The translations under genes were made by a program, and so were the position numbers. Under the pieces are notes generated by a model that was not told the DNA's origin, did no database searches, and worked only from the letters and a program-made list of their open reading frames with translations. A stretch of 6,290 bases of DNA from Rhodospirillales bacterium (lineage in GTDB: Bacteria > Pseudomonadota > Alphaproteobacteria > Acetobacterales > Acetobacteraceae). Positions 1 to 5,211 of this stretch are shown in pieces. The stretch covers positions 1-6,290 of the forward strand of contig JAATGE010000658.1 in assembly GCA_015654825.1 (NCBI GenBank), in the 5' to 3' direction. Position 1 is the stretch's first letter; the number at the start of each line of letters is the position of its first letter.

Positions 1-302
1 ACACGGCCGCAGGAGTCAAGATTTCCGGCGGTTGGTATCACTCGCTCCTCCTGTCGCCTCTCGTGCACTGATTGGGAGAGGCATCTTACCCATAATCCAA
101 GCTTTGGAACTCATACGGAACGAGAGGCGGCTACAGCTGGAGGCGCAGCGCTAGCTTGCCTGCTGTCAGCATCTCCTCCGTAACCTCGATTTCCCGCACC
201 GGCTTGTCGCTGACCATATTCCTATTTTCTCGCTTGCTTAGAACGGCCCCAGCCTGACTGGAAACACTCCGAGCCGAACGCTTCGACTCGAAACGAAAAC
301 CA
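1..302. other. Lower-GC stretch without a recognisable gene
   Basis: This 302-base stretch is visibly less GC-rich than the genes to its right. Reading all frames gives only short open stretches, and none has a motif I recognise. One forward frame stays open from the window edge to a TAA near 183, with poor, low-complexity content. A small imperfect hairpin (279-295, stem CGCTTCGA against TCGAAACG with one mismatch) lies near its right end. The stretch could be decayed coding or mobile DNA, or the flank of a gene outside the window; the sequence does not decide. Confidence 0.5.
131..217 (-). CDS. Possible small or truncated hypothetical protein (28 aa)
   Basis: An ATG at 217 opens a 28-codon frame ending in TAG at 131. 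Its N-terminus (MVSDKPVREIEVTEEMLTAG) is acidic and helix-prone. It resembles in style the start of many short alphaproteobacterial hypothetical proteins carrying a 'T-x-E-M-x-x-A-G' segment, but it stops after LRLQL, so it may be the 5' end of a broken gene. An AGGA lies only two bases before the ATG and a GAGA somewhat further up, so the ribosome binding site is unconvincing. I do not recognise a family. A chance ORF is at least as likely. Confidence 0.25.
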   Translation of the reverse strand: MVSDKPVREIEVTEEMLTAGKLALRLQL

Positions 303-392
303 AATTAACAAAAGTTTTTTGGTTCTTTTTTTCAAAAAAGAACAAGAAAAAGTACTTCTTTTTGAAAAAAGAAGCAAAAACTTTTGTTAATT
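303..392. repeat. AT-rich T-shaped inverted repeat (90 nt)
   Basis: A perfect 17-bp inverted repeat (303-319 against 376-392; arm begins AATTAACAAAAG) encloses two further perfect hairpins. One is 322-331/334-343 (GTTCTTTTTT pairing with AAAAAAGAAC). The other is 355-363/366-374 (CTTCTTTTT pairing with AAAAAGAAG). The connecting segment 344-354 is unpaired. As single-stranded DNA or RNA it would fold into a three-way T or cruciform. It is almost pure A/T inside a GC-rich region. It lies 95 bases beyond the stop of the leftward fusion gene, so its T tracts could end transcription in either direction. From memory, similar AT-rich elements occur between genes in Acetobacteraceae, which would make this a dispersed repeat; that needs a genome search. 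Confidence 0.75.
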
Positions 393-427
393 ATTCCTTT
401 TCGTCGACGTCCGTTGGAGCGGGCGCT

Positions 428-450
428 GGCGATTTTCAAATGCGATCGCC
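428..450. repeat. Small palindrome containing GCGATCGC
   Basis: GGCGAT (428-433) pairs with ATCGCC (445-450) around an 11-base loop. The right arm includes the octamer GCGATCGC (442-449). It sits between the AT-rich T-shaped repeat and the GC palindrome at 459-475, and may be one module of a composite repeat of about 180 bases. No function can be assigned. Confidence 0.45.
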
Positions 451-458
451 CTGCGGGT

Positions 459-480
459 CCAGGGCAGAGCCCTGGCCTTG
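459..480 (-). repeat. REP-like GC palindrome, copy 1
   Basis: Read on the minus strand this is CAAGGCCAGGG followed by CTCTGCCCTGG: a 7-bp stem (459-465/469-475) with a 3-base loop. It starts only seven bases past the stop of the leftward fusion gene and has no T run after it, so any termination would not be a classical intrinsic event. It shares its AAGGCCAGGG lead-in and its fold with copies at 4921-4943 and 6215-6237, which supports a dispersed palindromic repeat rather than chance. Confidence 0.65.
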
Positions 481-486
481 CTTCCC

Positions 487-2193
487 TCAAATCACACACA
501 ACCCCCGAGCGGCGGCGCGGAGGACTTGTAGGGTCATTTCTAGATCGTCGAGCACCGAGGCTGCTGGGGGGGGGCGCACCGGTATCTGGTCGATGGCGGC
601 GATGACGCCCTCGCGGGTCGTTGCGGGGCCGATTTCGACGCGGGTGACCGCGTAGCCGAGGGCCGAGGCGTAGTCGTCGTATTTGTAGCCTTCGCCCTCG
701 ACGTCGCGGCCGCCTTTGAATACGGCGTAGCAGCTTGGCACCGCGAACGCGTCCGCGGCGACGATGCCGTGCAGCGAGGAGGAGGCGATCCGGCGGCACG
801 CGGCGATGTCGCGCAGCACCTGCTCGAGCGGTGCCAGGATGTCGATGATTTTCGTGCCGGCCCATTGGGAGAGCGCCAGGCTGGCGGCGGCGCGCACGTC
901 CGACATGTGGGGGATGATGCCGAGATCGTGGGTTTTTGCCACTTTCTCGTGGTTGAACAGCCGGCCGACCAGCAGGCCGCCGTCGCCGATGGCGATATCC
1001 GCGCGCCGCACCGGGGCGATCATGGTTTCGGTGCGATGGCCGCGCACCGCCAGGAAACGCACGTCTGGCCCGTACGGCACCGGCCGCTGCTTCGGGTACA
1101 TGAAGCCCGCCGACCAGACGACCAGCGGCGGATTGTCCCGCCGCGCGCGGTCGAGATTGCTGCCGATGCCGAGCAGGTTCGCCGCTTCGAACGTGGTGAC
1201 GAGTTCGAACGGCACGCCGTAATGGGTCATGATGTAAGGCGTCAGCGCATCGCCGAAATTGCGCAACGAGAAGCACCACAGTTTCCAGGGGCGGGCCGCG
1301 ATGCGCGCGGCCGGGGCCGGCAGCGGCGCATCGAATCCGGCCAGCTTCACGCTTTCCTCGAACAGCCGCCCCATGCTGCCGGCGTAGGGGACGGGCGGGC
1401 CCGCGCGCGGCGGCACGTCATCCGCGGTGAGGTAGGTGTTCTTGATTTCGCGAACGCCGTCGGGGCCGAGCACGCGCACGCTGTAGCCGTCCGCGTGCAG
1501 CATGCCGATGTCCTTGACGCGCGCGACGACGGGAAAGATGCAATGCAGGTTCTGCTCGCGGCACAGCGTGCAGACATCCTCGTCGCCGCGCGGCTGGCCG
1601 CGGACGGCACCGAAGGCGGCCCATTTCGCGCGCGTCGTGGCGAAGCAGGTGGAGGGGATGAAGTTCAGTTTCACGTAGTCGGCGGCGAGGCCGCGCGCGG
1701 CGGCGACCTGGCGGGCCTTGGCGGCGTAGCCTTCGGGCAGGGTTTCGCGGCGGGCATCGAAATAGATCGATTCGCCGGCGAGGGCGAGGATGTCCGGCTG
1801 GTCGAGCAGGCCGCCGTCGTGCAGGGCGGCGAACCAGGACCGCGCATCGCGGGTGAAAATCGTGTCGTCCTCGGAGAAAATCACGAAATCGTGCAGCGTG
1901 AAGGCGTGATCGAGGGCGGCCCGGCAGGTGGCGCAGGTGCCTTTGTTCTCGCTGTTGCCGAGGAGTGTGATCGAGGCGAAACGATCGTGATGGTCGCGCA
2001 TGAAGTCGGCCACCACCGCGCGCACCGATTGGTGCAGCGTGTGATGGCGTTCCGCGTGGCGGCCGGGGCCGGGCAGGTCGGTCCAGAAAATCAGGTGGAA
2101 CGACCGTGTGCCGTCGCAGGCGGCGAGGCTGGCGCACAGGCCGGCCAGGGTATCCGGCTTGATGAAGCATTGCACGACGATGGCGGAGGACAT
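487..2193 (-). CDS. Bifunctional glycosyltransferase / polysaccharide pyruvyl transferase
   Basis: 568 aa, no signal peptide or membrane segment, so probably cytoplasmic and making or modifying an exported glycan. Residues about 4-255 look like a GT-A glycosyltransferase. VIFSEDDTIF (104-113) places an EDD metal/nucleotide-sugar motif after a beta strand, as in GNT-I (GT13)-like enzymes, and GDED (203-206) could supply the catalytic base. Residues about 304-515 match the polysaccharide pyruvyl transferase superfamily (ExoV/CsaB-like): NFGDALTPY (312-320), SAGF (361-364), RGHRTE (384-389), IGDGGLL (402-408), IPHMSD (427-432) and SSSLHGIVAADAF (471-483). This domain would add a pyruvate ketal to a sugar from phosphoenolpyruvate, or be a relative with another donor. 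The ATG at 2193 is preferred over a TTG at 2277 because the domain starts immediately after it and an AGGGAG lies 13 bases before it. A run of nine C falls at codons 540-543. Fusion and families are clear; the acceptor is unknown. Confidence 0.88.
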   Translation of the reverse strand: MSSAIVVQCFIKPDTLAGLCASLAACDGTRSFHLIFWTDLPGPGRHAERHHTLHQSVRAVVADFMRDHHDRFASITLLGNSENKGTCATCRAALDHAFTLHDFVIFSEDDTIFTRDARSWFAALHDGGLLDQPDILALAGESIYFDARRETLPEGYAAKARQVAAARGLAADYVKLNFIPSTCFATTRAKWAAFGAVRGQPRGDEDVCTLCREQNLHCIFPVVARVKDIGMLHADGYSVRVLGPDGVREIKNTYLTADDVPPRAGPPVPYAGSMGRLFEESVKLAGFDAPLPAPAARIAARPWKLWCFSLRNFGDALTPYIMTHYGVPFELVTTFEAANLLGIGSNLDRARRDNPPLVVWSAGFMYPKQRPVPYGPDVRFLAVRGHRTETMIAPVRRADIAIGDGGLLVGRLFNHEKVAKTHDLGIIPHMSDVRAAASLALSQWAGTKIIDILAPLEQVLRDIAACRRIASSSLHGIVAADAFAVPSCYAVFKGGRDVEGEGYKYDDYASALGYAVTRVEIGPATTREGVIAAIDQIPVRPPPAASVLDDLEMTLQVLRAAARGLCVI

Positions 2194-2197
2194 TGGC

Positions 2198-2212
2198 GGG
2201 ACTTTTCTCCCT
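2198..2212 (-). promoter_or_regulatory. Ribosome binding site with a possible masking hairpin
   Basis: On the minus strand AGGGAG (2212-2207) precedes the ATG at 2193 by 13 bases, longer than usual. GGGA (2211-2208) can pair with TCCC (2201-2198) over a 6-base loop. This would partly hide the Shine-Dalgarno sequence, leaving it poorly accessible. The stem is only 4 bp, so its effect is uncertain. The site supports the ATG at 2193 as the start of the fusion gene. Confidence 0.45.
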
Positions 2213-2223
2213 GCGTCATTCGA

Positions 2224-2241
2224 TGGACGTTGCGTGGACGT
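2224..2241. promoter_or_regulatory. Tandem TGGACGT repeat upstream of the fusion gene
   Basis: TGGACGT occurs twice (2224-2230 and 2235-2241) separated by TGCG, giving an 11-base period, about one helical turn. It lies 31-48 bases before the fusion gene's ATG and after the stem-loop at 2254-2298. This is where an operator for a separately controlled distal gene could sit. Seven-base repeats can arise by chance, and no known regulator motif is recognised. Confidence 0.3.
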
Positions 2242-2249
2242 GAGCGGCG

Positions 2250-2298
2250 AAAACCGCAACAGGCGCGGGCCGTGCAATTACCATTCGCGCCGTTGCGG
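2250..2298 (-). terminator. Stem-loop terminator or attenuator between the two leftward genes
   Basis: Read leftward, CCGCAACGGCGCG (2298-2286) pairs with CGCGCC-T-GTTGCGG (2267-2254), a 13-bp stem with one bulged base and an 18-base loop. TTTT (2253-2250) follows directly. It begins seven bases after the stop of the GT8 gene. The layout is that of an intrinsic terminator, though the T run is short, so partial read-through (attenuation) into the fusion gene is plausible. On the other strand the stem is followed by CCAAAA, so it would not terminate rightward transcription. Confidence 0.55.
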
Positions 2299-2304
2299 CC
2301 AAAA

Positions 2305-4746
2305 TCATGCGGCTTCGTCCATCGCCGGCGCGACCGGCGCCGGGGCGAACGCGGCGGACAGCAGCGTGCGGATTTGTTCCGGGCGCAGCAGCTCCGTCAG
2401 CAGCCGGAATTCGTCCTGCCAGGCGCGCGGCCGCGCGCCGCGCCCGAACATCTCCCAGGGTTTCGGGCGGGCCATGTAATGCGTCACGATGGGGGTGCCG
2501 CGCCGGCTCACCTGCCTGGCGCCGGCGCGCTGAAAGCGGTGGTGGTTTTCCGGCATCGGATGCAGCTGGTCGCTGAACCCGAGATTGAGCGCGCACTGGT
2601 CGTGGAAGGTCAGGATGTCCTGACGGTGCCGGGCCGCGGCGATCGCCGTATCGAGGCAGCCGGCGGTGGCGGGGTGGTCCAGATCCATCAGCAGCACGCC
2701 GGAATTGAAGTAGGTGGCGGGTGGCACGCCGAGGCGGGCGGAGGCTTCGGCGACCTCGGCCAGGGGCTCCTCGATGCGCGCGGATAATGCGCGGCCGCCG
2801 AGGCCGGCGCGCAGCAGGCGCGCAATGCCGGGGCCGACGATCACGTCGGCGTCGAGGTAGAGCGCGCGGCCGCCGGCGCCCTGGCGCACCAGGTGGCGCG
2901 CCATGAAAATGCGCCAGTAGGCGGACTCCGCGAGCGCGTGGCCGGGGGTGAACAGGCCCCATTCGACGCGCAGGTTGCCGGCGGCGCCGAGGGCGCTGGC
3001 CGGGATCGTGTCGATCCGCGTGCTGAAGGCGGCGCCGATGGCGTCGAAGACCGCGGCGGCGAACGCATGGTCGGCGTCGGCGCAAACGACGCTGAGCGAG
3101 GCGGCCGCGCGCAGCGCGGGATTGTTGCGCAACGCGGCGTGCAGCGCGGTTGCCGCCCCGATCAGGTAGGCGTGGTCGGCGCAGAAATAGATGTGGAACG
3201 GCGTGTCGGCCGGGACCGCGCGGGAAACCAGGCGGGCTGCCTGTGCGACGAGCGCGCGGCCGGGGCCGCTTTGCAGCAGGATTGCCTCGGCGGCCGGGAC
3301 GGCGTGCGGGCCTTCCATGGTGCGCCGCAGCGCGCATTCGGCGAGCAATTGCTGCCGTGCCCGCGCCACGGAGCGTGCGGGCGCGCGTGCCAGGGCCTGG
3401 TCGAGCGCCGCGATGACGGTCGCGTAATCGCCGGCGCGGCGTGCCGCGGTGCGGGCGGCGTCGAGCAGCGGCTGTGCATCGATCGCCATGCCGCGGGCTA
3501 CGCGATCCAGCAGCAGATCGATCACTTTCCGCCATGAACCGCGGGCGGCGTGCAGGGAGGCGACGGTGCCGGAGGCGATGGCGGGCAGCGGGGATTCGGC
3601 GGACCAGGCGGCGGCCAGATCCGCGGCCTGGTCCAGCCGCATCGTGTAGCAGAGCAGCTCGAGATGGCGCAGGCGCAGCTCGGCGTCGGAGGTTCGTTGC
3701 AGCAGGGGGGCGGCCGTCGCCATGACGGTTTCGGCGCGTGTCCAGTCGCGGCGGGCGAAACAGGCGGAGAGCAGGGCGGAAATGGTGGGCGGCGCATCGG
3801 ATGCGATGGGCGCGGTGCCTTCGAACAGCCATTCCACGGCGGCGAAATCGCCGCGGCCGATAGCGCGGTTCATGGCCGCCGCGATCAGCGGGGCGAGCGG
3901 CGTGCGCGCGTGCGGCGGCACGGCTTCGCACACCGCGGACAGTGAAGCGGCATCCTCCCGCCACAGGGCGGCGCGCAGCAGGAACTCGATCCGCTCGCCG
4001 GGGGCCAGGCCGGCCACGAATTCAGCGGCACGGGCCAGGGCCGCGCGGTCGTCGAGGCGCTCCAGCACGCCGAACAGCATGCGGATGAAGGCGATGTTGC
4101 CGGGCATGGCCTGCACGAGGGGCAGCAGGGTAGCGCGTGCTTCCTGGTCGCGGCGGAGGGCGATCAGGGCACGCGCTTTGACCGCCTCGGCCCAGGGGGC
4201 GAGGTCGGCGGGAAACGCGGCGTCGCGCAACAGGTCGAGCGCGGTGGAGGCGGCGCCGTGGTTGACCCGCAGGTCCGCCTGGCGGAGGCGGCAGAGGGCG
4301 CCGCCGTGCTCCCGCGCCACCAGGAAATCGTACAGGGCCGCCGCCTGGTCGTGGCAGCGCGCATCGAAGGCGGCGTGGGCCCATTTTGCGAGCATGGCGT
4401 AGTGCGCTTCGTTGAGGCGCGGGGGTGCGTGGCGGGAGAACCAGGCGGCGGCCGATGCCACCTCGGCGACGGGCGCACCCGATCGTTCCAGGACCTGGGC
4501 TTTTTCGAGCGCGGCCCAGGGGACCGCGGCGGCGGCGGACATGGCGGTGTCGAGGCGGGCCAGGGCTCGCGGCCAATCGCGCTGGCGCACGGCGCAGCGG
4601 GCGTATTGGAACAGGTTCCATGACGTGGCGTGGCCGCCGGCGATCAAGGTGGCGAACAGGGCTTCCGCGGCGGGGAATGCGCCCTCGGAGAACAAGCGGT
4701 CGCCCTCGGCGCGCAAGGTCGCGGCTTCGCCGTCCAGGCTGCTCAC
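2305..4746 (-). CDS. TPR-like solenoid fused to a GT8 glycosyltransferase
   Basis: 813 aa from a GTG start. Residues about 5-505 are Ala/Leu/Arg-rich amphipathic helices with TPR-like pairs, for example the helices in 6-36 and 43-70, giving a long protein- or glycan-binding solenoid. Residues about 514-770 form a GT8 (GT-A, retaining) domain: FHIYFCADHAYL (517-528), YLDADVIV (630-637) with the DxD metal motif D632/D634, YFNSGVLLMDLD (679-690), HDQCALN (715-721) and HYMARPKPW (756-764). The HxxxxxK spacing of H756 and K762 matches that in the GT8 enzyme LgtC, where the His binds Mn and the Lys the diphosphate, so the enzyme looks catalytically complete. It probably transfers a sugar such as galactose or glucose from a UDP-sugar onto a surface glycan. 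The open frame continues upstream to 5106 but runs through GC hairpins and AT-rich DNA, so it is not coding there. GTG at 4746 lacks a clear Shine-Dalgarno and overlaps a short upstream ORF. The 111-base gap to the fusion gene suggests a shared locus. Confidence 0.85.
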   Translation of the reverse strand: MSSLDGEAATLRAEGDRLFSEGAFPAAEALFATLIAGGHATSWNLFQYARCAVRQRDWPRALARLDTAMSAAAAVPWAALEKAQVLERSGAPVAEVASAAAWFSRHAPPRLNEAHYAMLAKWAHAAFDARCHDQAAALYDFLVAREHGGALCRLRQADLRVNHGAASTALDLLRDAAFPADLAPWAEAVKARALIALRRDQEARATLLPLVQAMPGNIAFIRMLFGVLERLDDRAALARAAEFVAGLAPGERIEFLLRAALWREDAASLSAVCEAVPPHARTPLAPLIAAAMNRAIGRGDFAAVEWLFEGTAPIASDAPPTISALLSACFARRDWTRAETVMATAAPLLQRTSDAELRLRHLELLCYTMRLDQAADLAAAWSAESPLPAIASGTVASLHAARGSWRKVIDLLLDRVARGMAIDAQPLLDAARTAARRAGDYATVIAALDQALARAPARSVARARQQLLAECALRRTMEGPHAVPAAEAILLQSGPGRALVAQAARLVSRAVPADTPFHIYFCADHAYLIGAATALHAALRNNPALRAAASLSVVCADADHAFAAAVFDAIGAAFSTRIDTIPASALGAAGNLRVEWGLFTPGHALAESAYWRIFMARHLVRQGAGGRALYLDADVIVGPGIARLLRAGLGGRALSARIEEPLAEVAEASARLGVPPATYFNSGVLLMDLDHPATAGCLDTAIAAARHRQDILTFHDQCALNLGFSDQLHPMPENHHRFQRAGARQVSRRGTPIVTHYMARPKPWEMFGRGARPRAWQDEFRLLTELLRPEQIRTLLSAAFAPAPVAPAMDEAA

Positions 4747-4805
4747 CGGTGGGCGGGCCGGGCGATGGGGGTCAGCGCGGTTTGCGTCGGGGTGGACCGG
4801 GGCAT
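4743..4805 (-). CDS. Possible 20-codon leader ORF overlapping the GT8 gene start
   Basis: An ATG at 4805 opens a 20-codon frame (beginning MPRSTPTQTALT) that ends in TGA at 4745-4743. The stop overlaps the GTG start of the GT8 gene as GTGA, the arrangement typical of translational coupling. Eighteen of its 19 sense codons after ATG end in G or C, more than in the competing frame over the same bases. No Shine-Dalgarno precedes the ATG; the upstream sequence is CT-rich. Alternatives are a chance ORF, or the true N-terminus of the GT8 protein separated from it by a one-base frame change. Confidence 0.3.
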   Translation of the reverse strand: MPRSTPTQTALTPIARPAHR

Positions 4806-4831
4806 GAACACAGTTGAGAGGAAGAGATAAA

Positions 4832-4860
4832 ATTATACCGACAGCGCGAAGGTTATTATA
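4832..4860 (-). promoter_or_regulatory. AT-rich promoter candidate for the leftward genes
   Basis: Two perfect TATAAT hexamers occur on the minus strand, at 4860-4855 and 4837-4832, within an AT-rich island (about 4826-4893) in otherwise GC-rich DNA. Neither has a good TTGACA at 16-18 bases; the upstream one has only CACTTT. Initiation from the second would give a 5' leader of roughly 20 bases before the ATG at 4805 and about 80 before the GTG at 4746. Position and composition favour a promoter; the weak -35 limits confidence. Confidence 0.35.
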
Positions 4861-4920
4861 GAGAATACTCACGAAAAAAAGTGATTTAATTTTGGGAGGG
4901 CGGAAAGCGAAGGGGATAGG

Positions 4921-4986
4921 AAGGCCAGGGGCTCTGCCCCTGGACCAAGCTGGGGCCTGAGGCCCCAGACCCCCGATATTGGGGGG
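4921..4986. repeat. Cluster of three tandem GC hairpins, including REP-like copy 2
   Basis: Three hairpins stand side by side. The first is CCAGGGGC/GCCCCTGG (4925-4932/4936-4943) with loop TCT. The second is CTGGGGCC/GGCCCCAG (4950-4957/4961-4968) with loop TGA. The third is CCCCC/GGGGG (4970-4974/4981-4985) with loop GATATT. The first is the same palindrome as at 459-480 and 6215-6237, with the lead-in AAGGCCAGGG. The cluster lies between two divergent genes, upstream of both, where it could act as a topological insulator or protein-binding repeat, as BIME/REP clusters do elsewhere. That role is inferred. Confidence 0.65.
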
Positions 4987-4993
4987 AACGGCG

Positions 4994-5122
4994 ATGCGCG
5001 AACATGGGAATCGCTTGGGCTTCGCGCGGCTTGCGGCGGACGTGGGGCGGGTTGCCTTCGGAATTGGTAAATTGACTCGCGATGACTGTGGTATTATGGA
5101 TTCCACATATCAGGGTCGCTAA
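4994..5122 (+). CDS. Doubtful 42-aa ORF upstream of the dioxygenase
   Basis: ATG at 4994 opens 42 codons ending in TAA at 5122, with a GGGGGGAA stretch five bases before it that could serve as a ribosome binding site. The product is small and basic (starts [17 protein letters not shown]) and resembles nothing I recognise. The first half favours G/C in third positions and the second half does not, and the frame crosses the promoter candidate at 5072-5100. Most likely a chance frame in the leader region. Confidence 0.15.
   Translation: MREHGNRLGFARLAADVGRVAFGIGKLTRDDCGIMDSTYQGR
5072..5100 (+). promoter_or_regulatory. Weak promoter candidate for the dioxygenase gene
   Basis: TTGACT (5072-5077) is followed after 17 bases by TATGGA (5095-5100), or after 14 bases by the better TATTAT (5092-5097). 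The -35 is good, but no -10 at ideal spacing is. The segment is the least GC-rich part of the leader and would leave about 105 bases of untranslated RNA. Confidence 0.3.
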
Positions 5123-5130
5123 TACAGCGT

Positions 5131-5154
5131 CCCTCAGGGGCGCGCGAACGCGCC
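5131..5154 (+). promoter_or_regulatory. Leader hairpins before the dioxygenase gene
   Basis: GGCGCG (5139-5144) pairs perfectly with CGCGCC (5149-5154) around a CGAA tetraloop, directly after a small CCCT-C-AGGG palindrome (5131-5139). No T run follows, so it is not an intrinsic terminator. The octamer GGGTCGCT flanks the hairpins as a direct repeat at 5113-5120 and 5164-5171. This could be a leader RNA structure or a protein-binding site; no riboswitch class is recognised. Confidence 0.35.
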
Positions 5155-5200
5155 AAGCTGCCCGGGTCGCTGGGGTGGCGAAGGCGGGCGGAAGGCCGAG

Positions 5201-5205
5201 GGAGG
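5201..5205 (+). promoter_or_regulatory. Shine-Dalgarno site of the dioxygenase gene
   Basis: GGAGG at 5201-5205 is six bases before the ATG at 5212. It is a near-ideal ribosome binding site and fixes this ATG as the start. Confidence 0.8.
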
Positions 5206-5211
5206 CTGCGG

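Noticed and set aside
442..449. GCGATCGC octamer as a cyanobacterial HIP1 signature
   Set aside because: I noticed only this copy, and codon use and repeats do not suggest a cyanobacterium.
332..1279. 315-codon minus-strand frame overlapping the end of the fusion gene
   Set aside because: A shadow frame that ends in the AT-rich repeat; relevant only as the frame reached if the nine-C run gained a base.
2194..2277. Upstream TTG start at 2277 for the fusion gene
   Set aside because: It would begin inside the stem-loop and adds 28 residues unlike a glycosyltransferase N-terminus; the ATG at 2193 has a Shine-Dalgarno and directly precedes the first beta strand.
769..2787. 672-codon open frame on the plus strand opposite the fusion gene
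   Set aside because: It is antisense to a gene with clear domain motifs, runs past that gene's start through the stem-loop and into the GT8 gene, and is rich in Gly/Ala/Arg as expected of a high-GC shadow frame.
2216..3964. 582-codon open frame on the minus strand inside the GT8 gene
   Set aside because: Arg/Pro/Ala-rich shadow frame with no motifs; the overlapping frame carries the TPR-like helices and all GT8 motifs.
4747..5106. N-terminal extension of the GT8 frame by 120 codons to an upstream start
   Set aside because: The extension translates three GC hairpins and an AT-rich promoter-like island and has no domain content, so the start was placed at the GTG at 4746.
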